Positions 23,303 to 35,191 of a stretch of DNA of 64,000 nt are shown here, one piece after another; the first letter of the stretch is position 1, and each line of letters opens with the position of its first letter. The notes under the pieces were generated by a model. It did not search any database. It saw only the letters and a program-made list of their open reading frames with translations, and was not told the origin of the DNA. Location: the NCBI GenBank assembly GCA_977006965.1, contig OZ345370.1, positions 930,001 to 994,000 of the forward strand, read 5' to 3'. Both the position numbers and the translations under genes were made by a program. The stretch is from Phymatolithon calcareum (taxonomy: Eukaryota; Rhodophyta; Florideophyceae; Hapalidiales).

Positions 23303-26300
23303 TTCGGAGGGGACCGTTCTGTTTCTCGCAAAACTTTGCGAATTAATTGCATTGAGGGGAAGAACAGACCAGTCCGGACAGACGAGAGAGAGACTGATGC
23401 CGAAAACATCTTGAGTCACAGATCGGAGGAACAACGAATCTCTGACCGCCCCATAGCACAAATAAAAGTAATGCGTCTCTATGTGACCGCGGAATTAACC
23501 GCCTGACTTCTATTGTTGGCCTACTCTGCTTCACATCGCCATCCCGCTGATGGTTACATGACCTCTCTAGCTTACTGCGGTTGCTGTCAATGGGCTTCCA
23601 CTAGATGTAATGGGCCCCACGTAGCATTCCATTTAAGTTGGTATTTTGGAGAAGCCTCCACTTTTAATGCTGATCGTTGATTTCACCATCCTCCACATAC
23701 AGTATCGGGAAAAGCCACCTGCTGCTTTTTCCGATTTGTAGTTTTACCTTACCTGCCGTTGTCGGAGCCCCATGAATTATCATATGGAGGGAAAACTTGT
23801 GACTCCTGATCACATGACGCCTCCCTACCGGACTGGAACGTGTCCTGTCCGTCCCCTTGCAGCCCTGTCTTTCCTGTCCGTGCGCGTTCGGACACACAGG
23901 TGGGCTGCACAAAAAGCTGTTGGCGGCACCGCTGCAAGGGCGATGGGAAGAAGGCGGGGCGCCGCCTTTTGCTGTAAGATTGATCAGAGTTTAAATTATG
24001 TAACATCACAAACCTGGATTGCATTGCTGCCCTCCTGCGGTCCGTTTTCTTTGTTGTTGGCCCGTTTTCGTATGTAAAGTAAAACAATCATAAGTATGAG
24101 TGAAACGCTGTATTACGGTAGAGCAGACTCACGTAATCATTGGTCTGTGAGACACCTTGATCGACGTTTGAAATTTTTTTTTGAATCATATATCAGTATA
24201 ATATGATGCAGTGGAGGGGGCTTTTGTTTTCGCAGGATTTCACTCAAGGGAACTCTTGCATAGAGCGAACCATAATTGTCCACCAAATGGTAGCGCCGTG
24301 TCGTTGGCGAGGGCCTACTGGCCCCGGTCGGTGCAGACCACAGGTCCGTTTGGCGGTTTGACACGTGGAAAACACAATTCTCTGCAGCCCGACGCTTCAG
24401 TGATGCAAGCCTCGACGAAGCCCTCGCCCTATCCCGCACTGCCGGCGATGCACCCGTCAACATCGCCCCTCGCCGAACTGCATCGTCCGCCGGGCCGCCG
24501 CGCCTTGTCGCACCGTTGGAATCAATGACTTGGCGACGCCCTGTGCCAAGTACCCCGTCCGGCTGCCGTTAACCTGCTGCTCGCCCTACGCGACGCCGGC
24601 GCCATCTGCAAAATACACCGCTTGGCTGCCGTGCCCCCCTCCGCTGGAAATGTATGCCTTGTCGGCGCCTCTGCCAAATAAACCGTCCAACTCTGCTGGT
24701 GGCTGCTCTGCAACGTATTGCAGTCGACCCCATCCGTTGCTGCGCTGAGAGCGATTGGCGCCACCTCTTCGTCGCAGTAATCGCGTCTTGTCAGGAGTCG
24801 CAGGAACGGACCGCGGCGTTTGTTGGTGGGTACAAAAGTTGGAGCAAACCATCTGCCGCTTACCGGGCTTTTTTGTGCTTTACATACAGTTCTTTTTCTG
24901 TGTTCTTGATCTGTTAATCAAAGTAAACTACTATTTCTTCGACTTCCTCTTCACCCCAGAAATATCTTGCGCAACGTTGATGTGGAGGAGAGGGAAAAAG
25001 TTAAAGCCAACATTGTTATTTTGCGAAAGTCGGAGGCGCGCTACGGCGGATACATCAGCAAAATGAGAAAGATAGTCAGAAAAAATTAGAGCCCTGTTGA
25101 TTCTAGAAGCACGCTGTTGAGGCCACGAAGGTTCGTGGATTGAAAGGAGAGTTAAAAGCGCTTCGCTGACCACCGAGTATTAAGTGCGGTTATGGCACAA
25201 CGATGCGGGCCAAGGGGGCAAAGGATGTCTTCACAAGCGAAGGGAGGGACGCAAAAAGCCGCCTACGGCAACTACAGCGACGGAGCTGCGCAAATCACTC
25301 TTGGCGCGGCGGTGAGCATATGCGGCGGTAGGCCGAATTGGTGATGGTGTAGCTCAAGCATGCTAGCAATAAACAGCCGTAGTATTCTTTTACACGTGTT
25401 GGACGTCCACAGGACCTCTACCTGGGACCGGCAAGGTCCGGGAGGTCCGCACGGCGCTGCCATTTGGTGGACAATAAAAGGTTCACCCTTGCATAGCTGC
25501 CTGCATCTACTGCTGGTGCAATGCACTAAAATAGCACGAGTGAAGAGCCCTTTTCAAATTGGTTAATTTCTCACCCAAGCGCCGTGAAACGTAGCTGCTT
25601 CCAAGCAAGGAATTGTGCGTCCCGGATAAGACAACCCCAGGGAGAGGAGACTCGAAACGGATGTGTTGACAAAGCCTCTCAACACATCCCTGTGGAGCCT
25701 GCATGTTAGTGCTGCATTGTCGAGCTCCTCATACGGGACGCGACTATATTTGATACTATAATTTGACCTAGGTCGATGACAGTGGAAGGACAATCCTGAA
25801 GTCAGGTTATAGGAAGTTTAGTGTATGGTTAAGGTGATAGGGTAGTAGTACTGTTCTTGAGGCCTCCTGGCGTGGGGGAGAGAGGCAACACATTTAACTA
25901 ACACACTAAAGTACAATTGTGCAGTAGTTTACAGTGGTCTTGAGCTACCTGTGTGAAGCAATTCTTCTGACGTGGTGGGGTGCAATCTGTTGCAGCTGCG
26001 GATGGGTCACATCATGTGAAGTGTTGCTTCGGCTCTAACACGTGTGGGTTTCATATGCCGTCAAAGAGGGTGCAGTCGTGTGCAACGGCGCTGCGGATGC
26101 ACGCGCAATGCGGTAGTGAACGAGTGCAAAAGTCGTAACTCTGAAAAGTTGTGCACTCGTTACAACTATACTGTTCCCAATTGCAAAATATGAGACAGTT
26201 CTGCACTCAAAGAAGGAGCATAGCTTTGGGCAACTATTTTAAGGTTATGCTGTCCGTCTCGATTCGAATGGCAAATGGGAACAACAGTGCGATCTGCGAC

Positions 26301-26609
26301 ATTTTTGTGCATTTTCTGACGGTGCAGTGCAGTTTGGCATGGGCATTATGTCTGGTTGTGTGTAAATGAGATCAAGTGTAATACTGCACAGTAAATCAGA
26401 TCTTCGACAGAGTTCTCAACTGGAATCTATTCCATACATCTCCCTCCCTCCAGCATCGATCATCGAATTGCCGCATGCGGATGAATTGAACAGATCTTGG
26501 CGCAGGAGAAGTACTGTATATACTGTAGGTTACCTCCATGGAGGAGCTTTCACTGCAGGGGCACAGTAACGGCCATTATGACACTAGCGTCACAAGATAG
26601 AGTATAAGA

Positions 26610-26648
26610 GTTGCTGCGAAGTTTTCTAGTAGAAAACTTCGCAGTAAC
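26610..26648. repeat. Hairpin, 18-bp arms
   Basis: GTTGCTGCGAAGTTTTCT pairs with AGAAAACTTCGCAGTAAC across a 3-base loop with one mismatch. It is the first of the hairpins in the 26.6-27.7 kb island. Confidence 0.85.
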
Positions 26649-27031
26649 CATTATAGCTGGGCAGTCCCTTGCGGCGTACAGGTGGTACAGTACTTATTTC
26701 TGTGCAGCGCTGGTGCCGGTGGCGATGCGTGGACGGCACATGGTGGCGTGTTCACTTCACCGCACACTTACTACGAACTGCTTGTATGAAATTGAAGGCG
26801 CACCAGGCAGCGGTGAGAAAATGGTTTCAAACAAGGCGCAGTTCAGAAGTTATAGGAGGCAATTTGGGCACGGCCTTCCGCCGTGTTCGAATGTCGGCAT
26901 GATAGATAAAGTTCTGTAATTATACTAAACCCTCCGTGAAACTGTACAGTACTTCACTCAATCTGCAAAAGTGAAATCGAAAAAATGCGGAATAGATCTC
27001 CATTGAAAGATGCGCAGTGCTCTATACTTTA

Positions 27032-27724
27032 GAATAGATGTTTTAAAAATTGATCTATTCCGAGTTTCTATCTGCGAACAGAGGTATCATATGCCCTTTG
27101 TTCGTAGATAGAAACTCAGAATAGAAACAACCGACCGGCATTTCTAATATTATATAGAAATGCCGATCGGTTGTTTCTAAGATATATAAATGGTTTAAAA
27201 AATCATTCTGTGCCGCAAGTTCTGGAATAGAGTGCGAGGCAAAGACTAAGGTGGACTGGATGAGTCCCCACCTCGCCTCCCCGCGGAGATCGGGACTGAC
27301 GAAGTAGAAATGCTAAATATGCTTCTAATGTGCAATGTCTGGCGAAATTACCATGATGCCACGGTTGTTTAGTCAACAATCAACTCTTGATCTTCAAGAG
27401 TTCCGAGTCCACTATCAATTTAGATGATCTAAATTAACGAATTCGATTGTTCCAACAATTGGAAACCCATCATTTATGATATGGACAAATTATAATATTT
27501 AGAAGTATCAGAATTTTGATGACCCAAATTGACGACGGCGAAGGCCGTCAAAAAAAGTTGCATCTTTTCGAGAAAAGCGCTCTGCGAATGATATCATTGA
27601 TTCAGAGTTGTTTTTAAAAAATAAAACTTTTAGACCGCACTTTTTTTAAAAAAAGTGCAGTTTAAAAGTTTTATTAGTCTTAGAATCACCTTTTTTTTAA
27701 AGAAAGTAATTCTAAGACTAAAAC
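27032..27724. repeat. Dense island of hairpins
   Basis: Successive inverted repeats lie at 27032-27060, 27062-27117 (about 22-bp arms), 27122-27179 (about 26-bp arms), 27382-27402, 27417-27435, 27620-27675 (about 27-bp arms) and 27676-27719. The last two are adjacent, and the final one is itself framed by GTTTTATT/AAAAC. The sequences differ from hairpin to hairpin. No gene is present. Confidence 0.85.
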
Positions 27725-30659
27725 GTGTTGCAACTTCTCTGTGCGGGCAAACCATGTGGACACAGCAGTTGCAGTTTCCCGTGGATCGTATGGAACATCC
27801 CCGCACACGCCCAAATGATGCGATTTCGAGTCAGCAAAGCAAAGCAGAGTGAATATATAATCTGCACCGAATGGGCTGTTTACATGGCGGGCATATAATA
27901 TTATGGTCTTACCCAACCACGAATCGATCATCAATCGGTCCAAAGTGAGCCATGATGATCAGCAGGCCACAACGTGACTTGACACGTTGTACTCTGCTGC
28001 TGCGGAATGTCCACCTTTGTCGCCAATTAACATTGCGTACAGTGCAGGTACAGTACAGCCCAGTGGCGGATCTGTACTGTACAGGGGGAACCAAGATGTA
28101 ACAAAAATCCTTAACCATACACTGTACTGCACTGTATTTGTACTACTGTACAGGAGATTCTCCACAAGTCGCACTTTGATTGCCATTTGGGAACGAATGT
28201 TGGCTGCGTGCAGACAAGCACCTTGCGTACCCCACACAAGCCGTGTTGCGTCTGTCTGCGCCGACTCATGATGTGAGCGCTTATGAGCCACGTGCGCGCG
28301 GCGAGGTAAATTAGCCGTTGCCTCTGCTGTGCCCCGGCTCCCGGGGTGTGGTACTCAGCGAGGCAATCAAAATGCCAGATTTTGATTGAACGCGTCGAAA
28401 CATTGACCATCACCATCAAGCTGAGTCATCATGACTTTACCTTGTAGTGTACTAGATCGGACGTCGAAAGAAGCTACAGTACAGTAGTACATTGCAATGG
28501 ATTGAGAACTTCCACAGTGTACTGTCGTGTACAGTGGTGTACCAAACTTTCGACTTTATACGGTTCGAGACACATTTCGATAGACCAGACTAGACGCTAT
28601 CGTTCGCCAAAGAAACGAAGTCACTGACTCACACACCATTTTGATCGTCCCCGCTCTGCGCAACGAACGAACAGATTGTGCACATGAATGGTGCGTATGT
28701 AATTCGGCATGCTCGCGCTCCCGGAAGCAGTCAATAAGACCGGACCGTTGTTTCGTGCCGGACTTTTTGCGAAGAGTCGACTCTTTTCTTTCGTTCCGCT
28801 TTCATAAACACAATCGTGTCATGCATAAACCACCACGTGCTGCAACTTCACGCATCCACAGACAACTACAGTAGTTGTGAATTTCCAGCCGGGGTTGGGC
28901 ATGCACACGCCACCGCCGTGCATCATGATGATGCATGGTGGCGCCTGCATCAATCAATCTCATGCCGTGCATCATCATGACTGACTGAATATCGATGCCG
29001 TGCCCTGTGAACGATCGCTTGCACCACGTTGATCAGTAATTTAGACTGTTGTGAAATATTCTACTGTAGCAATAGATTACAACATTACAGAGCGCGCAAT
29101 AGATGTGCCGTCATATCAATCACATGCAAAGTTTATTTGTTGGCAATTTCATCAATATACTGTTGTCTAATTCGTTGTTTTATTTCACACCGTATCCCCC
29201 GCCACTGTGCGCACTTCCATGCATGATGATACAGTACATGGAAATTCTCCTTTCGAAAGTGCACTTTCGTCCATTGCACGGCCTCTATTCTTCGCATGCA
29301 TGACACTCAAATTCATCAACGACAGTCGGTCGATCATCTTCATGACTATCGCATTTTCCCAGCGTGCCCGACTTTACTACAGTGCAGTAAATAAGACGGA
29401 GAAACAACGTGGTAAACTTCATAGTCGCGCACACAAACCTCCACCATTGATATTTGTCTCTGCGCTGTCTGCCGTCTTGCACACGTTGTACGCCAATTCT
29501 CGCTTTTCTAAACTACGCTTTGACGTCCCCGCTCCACTCCAAATGCTCATATAAAAATTGAGTTTCTCATCCACAACTCGAATACGCATATCGTACTCCG
29601 AATCGTCAATCAATCCTTCATTGGCGTCGCATCATTGGCGTCGCCTCCGCGCGAGCGTGCCACCCCTCCTGCTCGCTCCATCGGCCCTCCCATTTTTTCG
29701 CCTTGTGTCAATCATAGAGTCGGGGAGCGCCGCCCCTGCAGGGCGTTCAGCCACGAAACGCGCTTGCACCATGTATAAAATTTCTTTTGATTACACATAT
29801 TATATCTATTGCCGTCGTGCGCAACGCCGAGGTCTGTCGGTACAGTCAGTACTGTAGCGAGGAAGAAGAGGCCTCTTTTGAACGGCCATTTAATCGTCCA
29901 TTTCGTGCCTCTCTGCGGCCAACAACAGCTATCTGCCTAGTACGTTGTCACCGCTTCGAACCGCCGTCCACTCGGTCCTTCCTTCCATCCTGCGACGCAC
30001 CGGTGCCTGCCCGCCGCCGTGTCCGCACGCGCACGAGTGCGCACTCCCATTCTGCGATGCGATCATCGGATCACAGACTTGTTGGTCGCTCGCTGCCCCA
30101 CGTCGCACGTTCCGTCACGCCAGTGGAACCTCGCTCGTAAATGGTGCGTACAGTATGATCCGTGTCACGCACATCGTGTGCGTGTGTGTGTGTCCGCGCC
30201 TCGTCCTTAGACCTTAAACTTCACCCTCCATCGCCGCGCCGTGATCACGTCGCATGATCAGGACCTGATCAGGATTATCCACACTTCACGGCTTCTTCGC
30301 CGTGTTCTCTCCCCTCCGCAACGGCAAATAAATGACCAGATTGCTAGTTTGTCTATTTGTTTGCGTTTGCACACAATTGTCACGCGGTTTGTCAAGTCGC
30401 GGTCAAATCTGCCCCGGATAAGCACCCTGCTTCAATACGCTCAATTTACATAGCCTTGCCGAATAATTGCACGGCAAACCCTTGCCTCCTCGTTGATTCT
30501 AGCTCCGTCCGTTTGGGTACAAAAGACGCTGCCCCGCTCCGCCATCTCTCGTCGGGCCACAATCTACCTACGTCTGCATCCGCTCCGCACCCGTCGCAGC
30601 ACAACTTACCTATTTACATCATTAGATCGTCCCTGCTTCAGCTGTCGCAAATTATCACA
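27725..30659. other. Gene-free spacer and leader region
   Basis: The stretch 28020-28540 is rich in GTACAGT/ACTGTAC words. A GCCACC...GGTGGC hairpin lies at 28906-28945 and a short GT run at 30176-30192. The last kilobase before 30660 is C/T-rich and may contain the promoter and 5' leader of the repeat-protein gene. I see no supported gene. Confidence 0.4.
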
Positions 30660-31175
30660 ATGGCATCCTCTCACCACTACCACAATGGCCCCGTCCAGCC
30701 AAACACCTTTGTCCAACAGGGAGCATCTTACCTGTCTTATTCCCACTCCACATCTCATCCTCGAGTTCCGGTCATCGCCACCTCTCAGCCACCGCAGCCC
30801 AAGCCGAAGAAGAAGCGCACGAATGCGCGTCGTGACACCATGGAGGCCAAAAGGTTAGAAGAATTGCGGCAGAAAGACAAAGAGAGAAAAAGACTCCGTC
30901 GAAATTCAATGACCGAAGAGCAGAAGAATTACGAGCGTGAGAGGGATAAAGAGCGCAAAGCACAGAAACGCCGCGAACAGCGCTCTCGTTCCCTGGCTCA
31001 TACTCCGAAGTTACCACCAATATCTAGTTTGCTACCGAGTGCAGGTTCAGAACTCCGAACTCAGCCGCATTTTCAACCCCCACGGCAACATTTTCACCAT
31101 CCGCCACCGCTTTTACCGCTGCCACACGTTATGCAAAACAGCACTTCGTCAAACAAGCCTCCTGTCCGTCGCTGA
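30660..31175 (+). CDS. Small basic protein with tandem 23-residue repeats (STPR-like), copy 2
   Basis: 171 residues from the ATG in CACAATGGC. The frame is open further upstream, but the paralogue's size and an N-terminus of the same kind (H, Q, S, Y-rich) favour this start. Residues 47-115 contain a degenerate repeat ending MEAKRLEEL, a good repeat R70-E92 (RQKDKERKRLRRNSM...) and the start of a third at R93. The repeats align with those at 18633-19163: the block KDKERKR followed by M-T-x-E-Q-K is common to both. A proline/histidine-rich tail and a PPISSLL motif follow. Probably a nuclear DNA-binding protein; function unknown. It converges on the molybdotransferase gene, with only 23 bp between stop codons, so the 3' UTRs must overlap. 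Confidence 0.7.
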   Translation: MASSHHYHNGPVQPNTFVQQGASYLSYSHSTSHPRVPVIATSQPPQPKPKKKRTNARRDTMEAKRLEELRQKDKERKRLRRNSMTEEQKNYERERDKERKAQKRREQRSRSLAHTPKLPPISSLLPSAGSELRTQPHFQPPRQHFHHPPPLLPLPHVMQNSTSSNKPPVRR

Positions 31176-31198
31176 GCTGACATTCGTGTTAGGGTTCA

Positions 31199-32680
31199 CT
31201 ACCCTAGGAGATGCGCCCGCACTACTGAGCCTGCCGGTAATAGGTCGGCACCTGCCGGAAGTGCCAAGAGTGCGTCTGCGTATCGTACAGACAGAAGACG
31301 AGAGCTTGCCTGCTTCCCGGTGGACGTTGCTGAGTAATGGTGTTTCTCCGTACACCACTGCACGCGCAATTGCGACACCGACAGGAGGAAACATCGACAC
31401 CGCCCATCCCCATTTCCATCATCACCATTTCATCGTTTGCAAGTGACCCCCGCCAATGTTTCACATGAGTTGAGGAAGAACACGTCCAGTAGTATTTGTC
31501 GGAACAGGGTTAGAGTCCACAAGTGAAAGGTAGATTCATTAAAATGTGCCCCGATCGGGAAATTTCACCGTACCTTCAACGTTGCCCGATGAAACTCCGG
31601 CCTGTACTTATCCAGCGCAAAATCGTGCGACAATACGGCCTCCACAATTCGTCCTCTCGCATGCTCCCCATCGTACCCCGCCAATGTTTTCACAGCAGGA
31701 CAGGCCGCTATCAGAAAACAAACGAAGGCCGACACTGGATTTCCAGGAAGCGCCACAGCACACCACTTCTCCGCGCTTGTGGCAAACGTGAGCGGCTTTC
31801 CAGGCTTCATATTGACACGTCCAAACCTCACCGTTGCCTTCTCTTCCAACACAGGTTTGAGAAAGTCCTTCTCACCCATTGATACGCCACCTGACGTAAC
31901 GAGCACATCAACCTCTTGCAATGCCCTTTCAACAGCATCCTCAGTCGCCAACCGTCCATCGCGCACGACACCAAGATCAATGCCAATTGCACATGGCAAA
32001 TGTTGCTTAATGAGCGCGAGCAACATCGGACGGTTCGCGTCGTGCACAGCGCCCTCCTTCAAAACCCCTCCCTCGGCACAAAGCTCGTCGCCGGACGACA
32101 TGACTCCCACACGCACAAGTCGCGTGACCTCCACTTCAGTCACACCACACATGGCAAGAAGTCCTATTTCAGCAGCGCCCAGAATGCATCCGGAAGGAAG
32201 GATTTCCTCACCCTTTCGTACATCAGCGCCTGCGAAGCGAACGTCGGTACCAGATGCAGGCCAAACACGTAGTGTGACGGCAGACCCGTCTGCTGAGGGA
32301 AGGACGTCTTCGATCATGGCAACTGCATCGGCGCCAGGGGGAAGCATGGCGCCGGTGGCGACATAGGCGGTCTCACTGGGACGCAGAGGCGCGGCAGCGG
32401 TCCCGTCGGATGCAGACGCGTGGCTCGCAAGATCGTCGCGCACGATAAGCGGGCCCGTACGCGCATCGGTAGGAGTGCTTTGGGATACTGCATATCCATC
32501 CTTGATCGATGCTGCAAACGCAGGCACGTCCGCTGCGGCGTGCACCGAAGATCGCAGAATTCGTCCCAGCACAGCATGCAGCGGGACCGTCTCCGTCGCA
32601 ACTGGTGAAAGCGAGGTTAGGATTGTGTTTTGTGCGGTGGAAACTGGAGTCATCGCATACTTGGACGTCTTTCGCGCCAT
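31199..32680 (-). CDS. Molybdopterin molybdotransferase (gephyrin/CNX1 E-domain, MoeA type), two exons
   Basis: Exon 1 is 32680-31574, exon 2 is 31357-31199, and a 216-bp GT-AG intron (phase 0) lies between. The 421-residue product is close to bacterial MoeA (411). Motifs in order: ASIKDGYAV (residues 57-65), ATGAMLPPGADAV, MSSGDEL (194-200), DANRPM, TSGGVSMGEKD (262-272), MKPGKPLTFA and LPGNPVSAF (311-319). Exon 2 supplies the STGKQASSRLLS block and the small C-terminal domain; without splicing the frame stops just after the donor. The enzyme inserts molybdate into adenylated molybdopterin, the last step of Mo-cofactor synthesis. The E-domain stands alone here, without a fused G-domain. The frame is open to a Met at 32935, but homology begins only after 32680. 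Divergent from the RING-CH gene. Confidence 0.88.
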
Positions 32681-33013
32681 CGCGGTGGGGAGTTGCTTTT
32701 CGGTCCGCGCGTTGGTGAGGGAATGTGGACAAGATGCACGTTCTTGACGAAGGTAAAACCTGAGATCGAGCGCACAAGTATGATACTCTTGCAGCCTATC
32801 GACCGGCGCCACGTAATAAAATTGTCCACGTGTACATGAATGATGCGCCTTGCCTGCGCACCTCACCTGCGACGAACCCCTTTCTGTTTGACCTTTGCGT
32901 TCGCGCCGACTGGAAGGACAAAAGCTACGCTGCATAGGGACAAGCGCGGTGAACAGTAAACTGAGTACATTGTATTTCGGGACGCTCGACCGGTACGCTC
33001 TACTCTACGCCCT
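32681..33013. promoter_or_regulatory. Shared divergent promoter region (inferred)
   Basis: About 330 bp separate the start codons of the molybdotransferase (-) and the RING-CH protein (+). The two genes must share this stretch for initiation. I see no clear TATA box, and the upstream open frame here is probably not translated. Confidence 0.3.
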
Positions 33014-33739
33014 GTGTTTCAAACTGTTGCGTTTGCTGGCGCTACTTTGGCATCAACAAGCATAAGGATGGACGCGTCACAAGTTGCATTGCTGCCGTCA
33101 GCTCCGGACCAGGAGGTCGGCGACGGTGCGAATGATACAACTGCAACGACACCGGAATGCAGGATATGTCGCTCCGGTTCCGGTCTATTGCTACGAGCAT
33201 GTCGGTGTACCTCCCTTGTACACGAGCCCTGTCTTTCCGCCTGGTTGCGTGCGCGTGCAGCAAACACATTCCCAGCCTTACGTGCGGGTTCTGCAAGAGA
33301 GTGTGAAGTTTGCGGGGCCTCCTGTCCTCCGTCCTTCGCATCGCCGTTTGCAAAACTGACCGCAGCACTGCACTCTCTGGAAGGTTGTGCGGCATTACTA
33401 TTACTCGCACTCGCCGTCTGCGGACACGGCGTCTACCTTTCTGCCGTACTACGCGGCCCACAGTTCCAAGGACCGCGAGCGATACTGGCCGCCGCTAACG
33501 CCGTGGCGACTGCGGCGCTTCTAGTGCTTGCCGTGCGAGTGCTGGCACGCTGGGTGCGCGAGCGTCGATTTCTTTCCGCCGTAGCCGCCGCTGCGCTTCC
33601 CGGAAGCGAAGAGACAGATAGCTCTGCGAGGGTGCAGACGAATGGCGCAGCCCCCGGAGTGGGGGCGCAGGTGGCGCTGGGCGCAGCGCTTTCAGTTGTC
33701 GCAGCGCTGCAGGTGTTCCTCCTCATGTGTGCGGCGTGA
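33014..33739 (+). CDS. RING-CH (MARCH-type) membrane E3 ubiquitin ligase
   Basis: A single exon encodes 241 residues; a second possible start lies at 33068. The zinc-binding set is C49, C52, C63, C65, H70, C73, C97, C100. That is the C4HC3 order of the RING-variant domain, with the usual CLSAWL after the sixth ligand. The gap between C65 and H70 is four residues, where the family usually has about seven. Three hydrophobic spans follow, near 119-140, 152-176 and 217-240. The topology is a cytosolic N-terminal RING followed by membrane helices, as in small MARCH proteins that ubiquitinate membrane proteins. The gene is GC-rich and alanine-rich. Target unknown. Confidence 0.75.
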   Translation: MFQTVAFAGATLASTSIRMDASQVALLPSAPDQEVGDGANDTTATTPECRICRSGSGLLLRACRCTSLVHEPCLSAWLRARAANTFPALRAGSARECEVCGASCPPSFASPFAKLTAALHSLEGCAALLLLALAVCGHGVYLSAVLRGPQFQGPRAILAAANAVATAALLVLAVRVLARWVRERRFLSAVAAAALPGSEETDSSARVQTNGAAPGVGAQVALGAALSVVAALQVFLLMCAA

Positions 33740-35191
33740 ATGTATAATATTCCAGGAAGACGAAGTGGAGTTGGAAGGGGGCGTTCCTTGGCTCGACGCT
33801 CTCCTCGGCTGTGCAAATCCCTGAACGTGGTGCGACGTCGTGTACCCTATTGGCTTTGAATCGTTGATGAACTGACGCCGTGGATACCGCGTTAGCCTGC
33901 GAAACGTGCCGTTCCTGGAATTGCGGCTCCAGTGCTGGTTGTAACGCTGCGGTGGTCTTCATTTCGGCGGCTTGAGTGTATGATAGCCCGCAATAACAAG
34001 GGGAAATGGAAGGGATGCTGTCCTCAGCTGTACATTTCTTGGTTGTAAAGCGATGGTCGAGTCAAAAATTGTGGACCATTCAAAATCTCAGACAACGAAG
34101 ATAATAATTATTATCTTCGTTGTCTGAGATTTTTAATAGTCCGCGCACTGCCCGCTCACCAGTTGCGACTTTGCGATTTGAAATTGTGATGCCGGGCGAT
34201 ACATGCCGCATGTCGAGTATGATCGCGAGTTCAGTTGCACGAAGTTCGTTCAATGGCTGTGCAGTACGCGACAATGCGTACAGTTCTGGAACGAATTTCG
34301 TGCGATTTCCGACCCTTGCACGGAATCAGTCGCAGGACACAGTTGGCGACTTCGGCAGTACAGTACAGCCAGGGGATACATCCTCCCTCAGTGACTGAGG
34401 CGGACGACCAGCGCGTTCTCACATGATGCCATCAGTCGCATTTGCGACCAGCCGCACGGTGCAAAGTTCCGAACTTCAGTCAACGCAGCAATGAAGAAGG
34501 TCACAAGACTATCACGTCCTTTCGTAGTCGCTGGCACTGTACGCTGGGCACGACACGCAAATCTTCGAAGATCGTTCTTTCCCCTGTCGAGACCGTCTCC
34601 ATGCCTCGAGGCGACTACTCGAAACTTGCCAACCTCACGATCACCGTCGGTGACCGACCCCTGAGCGGCAAATGTCAAAACCCCCGGTTTGTCGTGAGAC
34701 AGCTCCAATCACTTTTACAGTGCGCTCTCTCGCGAGACAATCGTAAAGGCACCGGTTGTGCCAGCACTCAGTACGCCTCTCTGATAACAAAGTTCCGCCA
34801 CCCACCTTCTCAAGTGGCCGGCTGCATGCACTAGTACACTGTGGCCCTAGATGTGGACGTGGGCACAGCTGTCCCTCGTCCACCAGATTGTCAACAAATG
34901 GTATGATCGCCGGCAAAGGTCTGACACTGGATCCATGAATTTTCGAACCCACTCATATTGCCCCAGTGTAGTGTCAAATCTGAACTATAGTTTCAAATCG
35001 CTCTTGAGCACGGTCTGTCTGCCGGAAGTGTGCGGACGGACAAGCTCGGCATTGCATCACCTCTTTGCGCTCGCCGATCGAGCACTGATTGCGCGTGTCA
35101 AGCGTCGCAGTCGCCACGAGGGGCGGATCTTTCTGACGTACGCTGCGCGTCCGCGCTTGTCTCTCGCTTCGATCTACTCTAGAACCGCGTC
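33740..35191. other. Gene-free spacer
   Basis: Contains the 70-bp foldback at 34073-34142 and a GTACAGTACAG word near 34357. No supported gene; frames up to 144 codons are unrecognised. Confidence 0.45.
34073..34142. repeat. 70-bp foldback
   Basis: The arms run from GGACCATTCAAAATCTCAGA to its near-exact complement and meet without a loop at AATAATTATT. Only about three mismatches fall in 35 base pairs, all near the outer ends. Confidence 0.9.

Larger units (their letters stand above)
19501..26609. other. Long gene-free spacer
   Basis: Seven kilobases with no supported gene. Frames of up to about 130 codons overlap on opposite strands without recognisable domains. A C/G-richer patch at 24380-24860 may be decayed coding DNA. 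Local features (a hairpin, a TTCTG microsatellite and a palindromic word) are listed separately. Confidence 0.45.

Noticed and set aside
24380-24860. Possible decayed minisatellite or gene in a GC-rich patch
   Set aside because: Words such as TGCCAAGTA/TGCAAAATA/TGCCAAATA recur at about 65-70 bp, but alignment by eye is too loose.
30357-30659. N-terminal extension of the second 23-residue-repeat protein
   Set aside because: Open in frame, but of different composition from the paralogue's N-terminus and lying in a C/T-rich leader.
32681-32935. N-terminal extension of the molybdotransferase
   Set aside because: The frame is open but shows no family similarity and covers the divergent promoter. 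The MARKTSKY start gives the normal family length.
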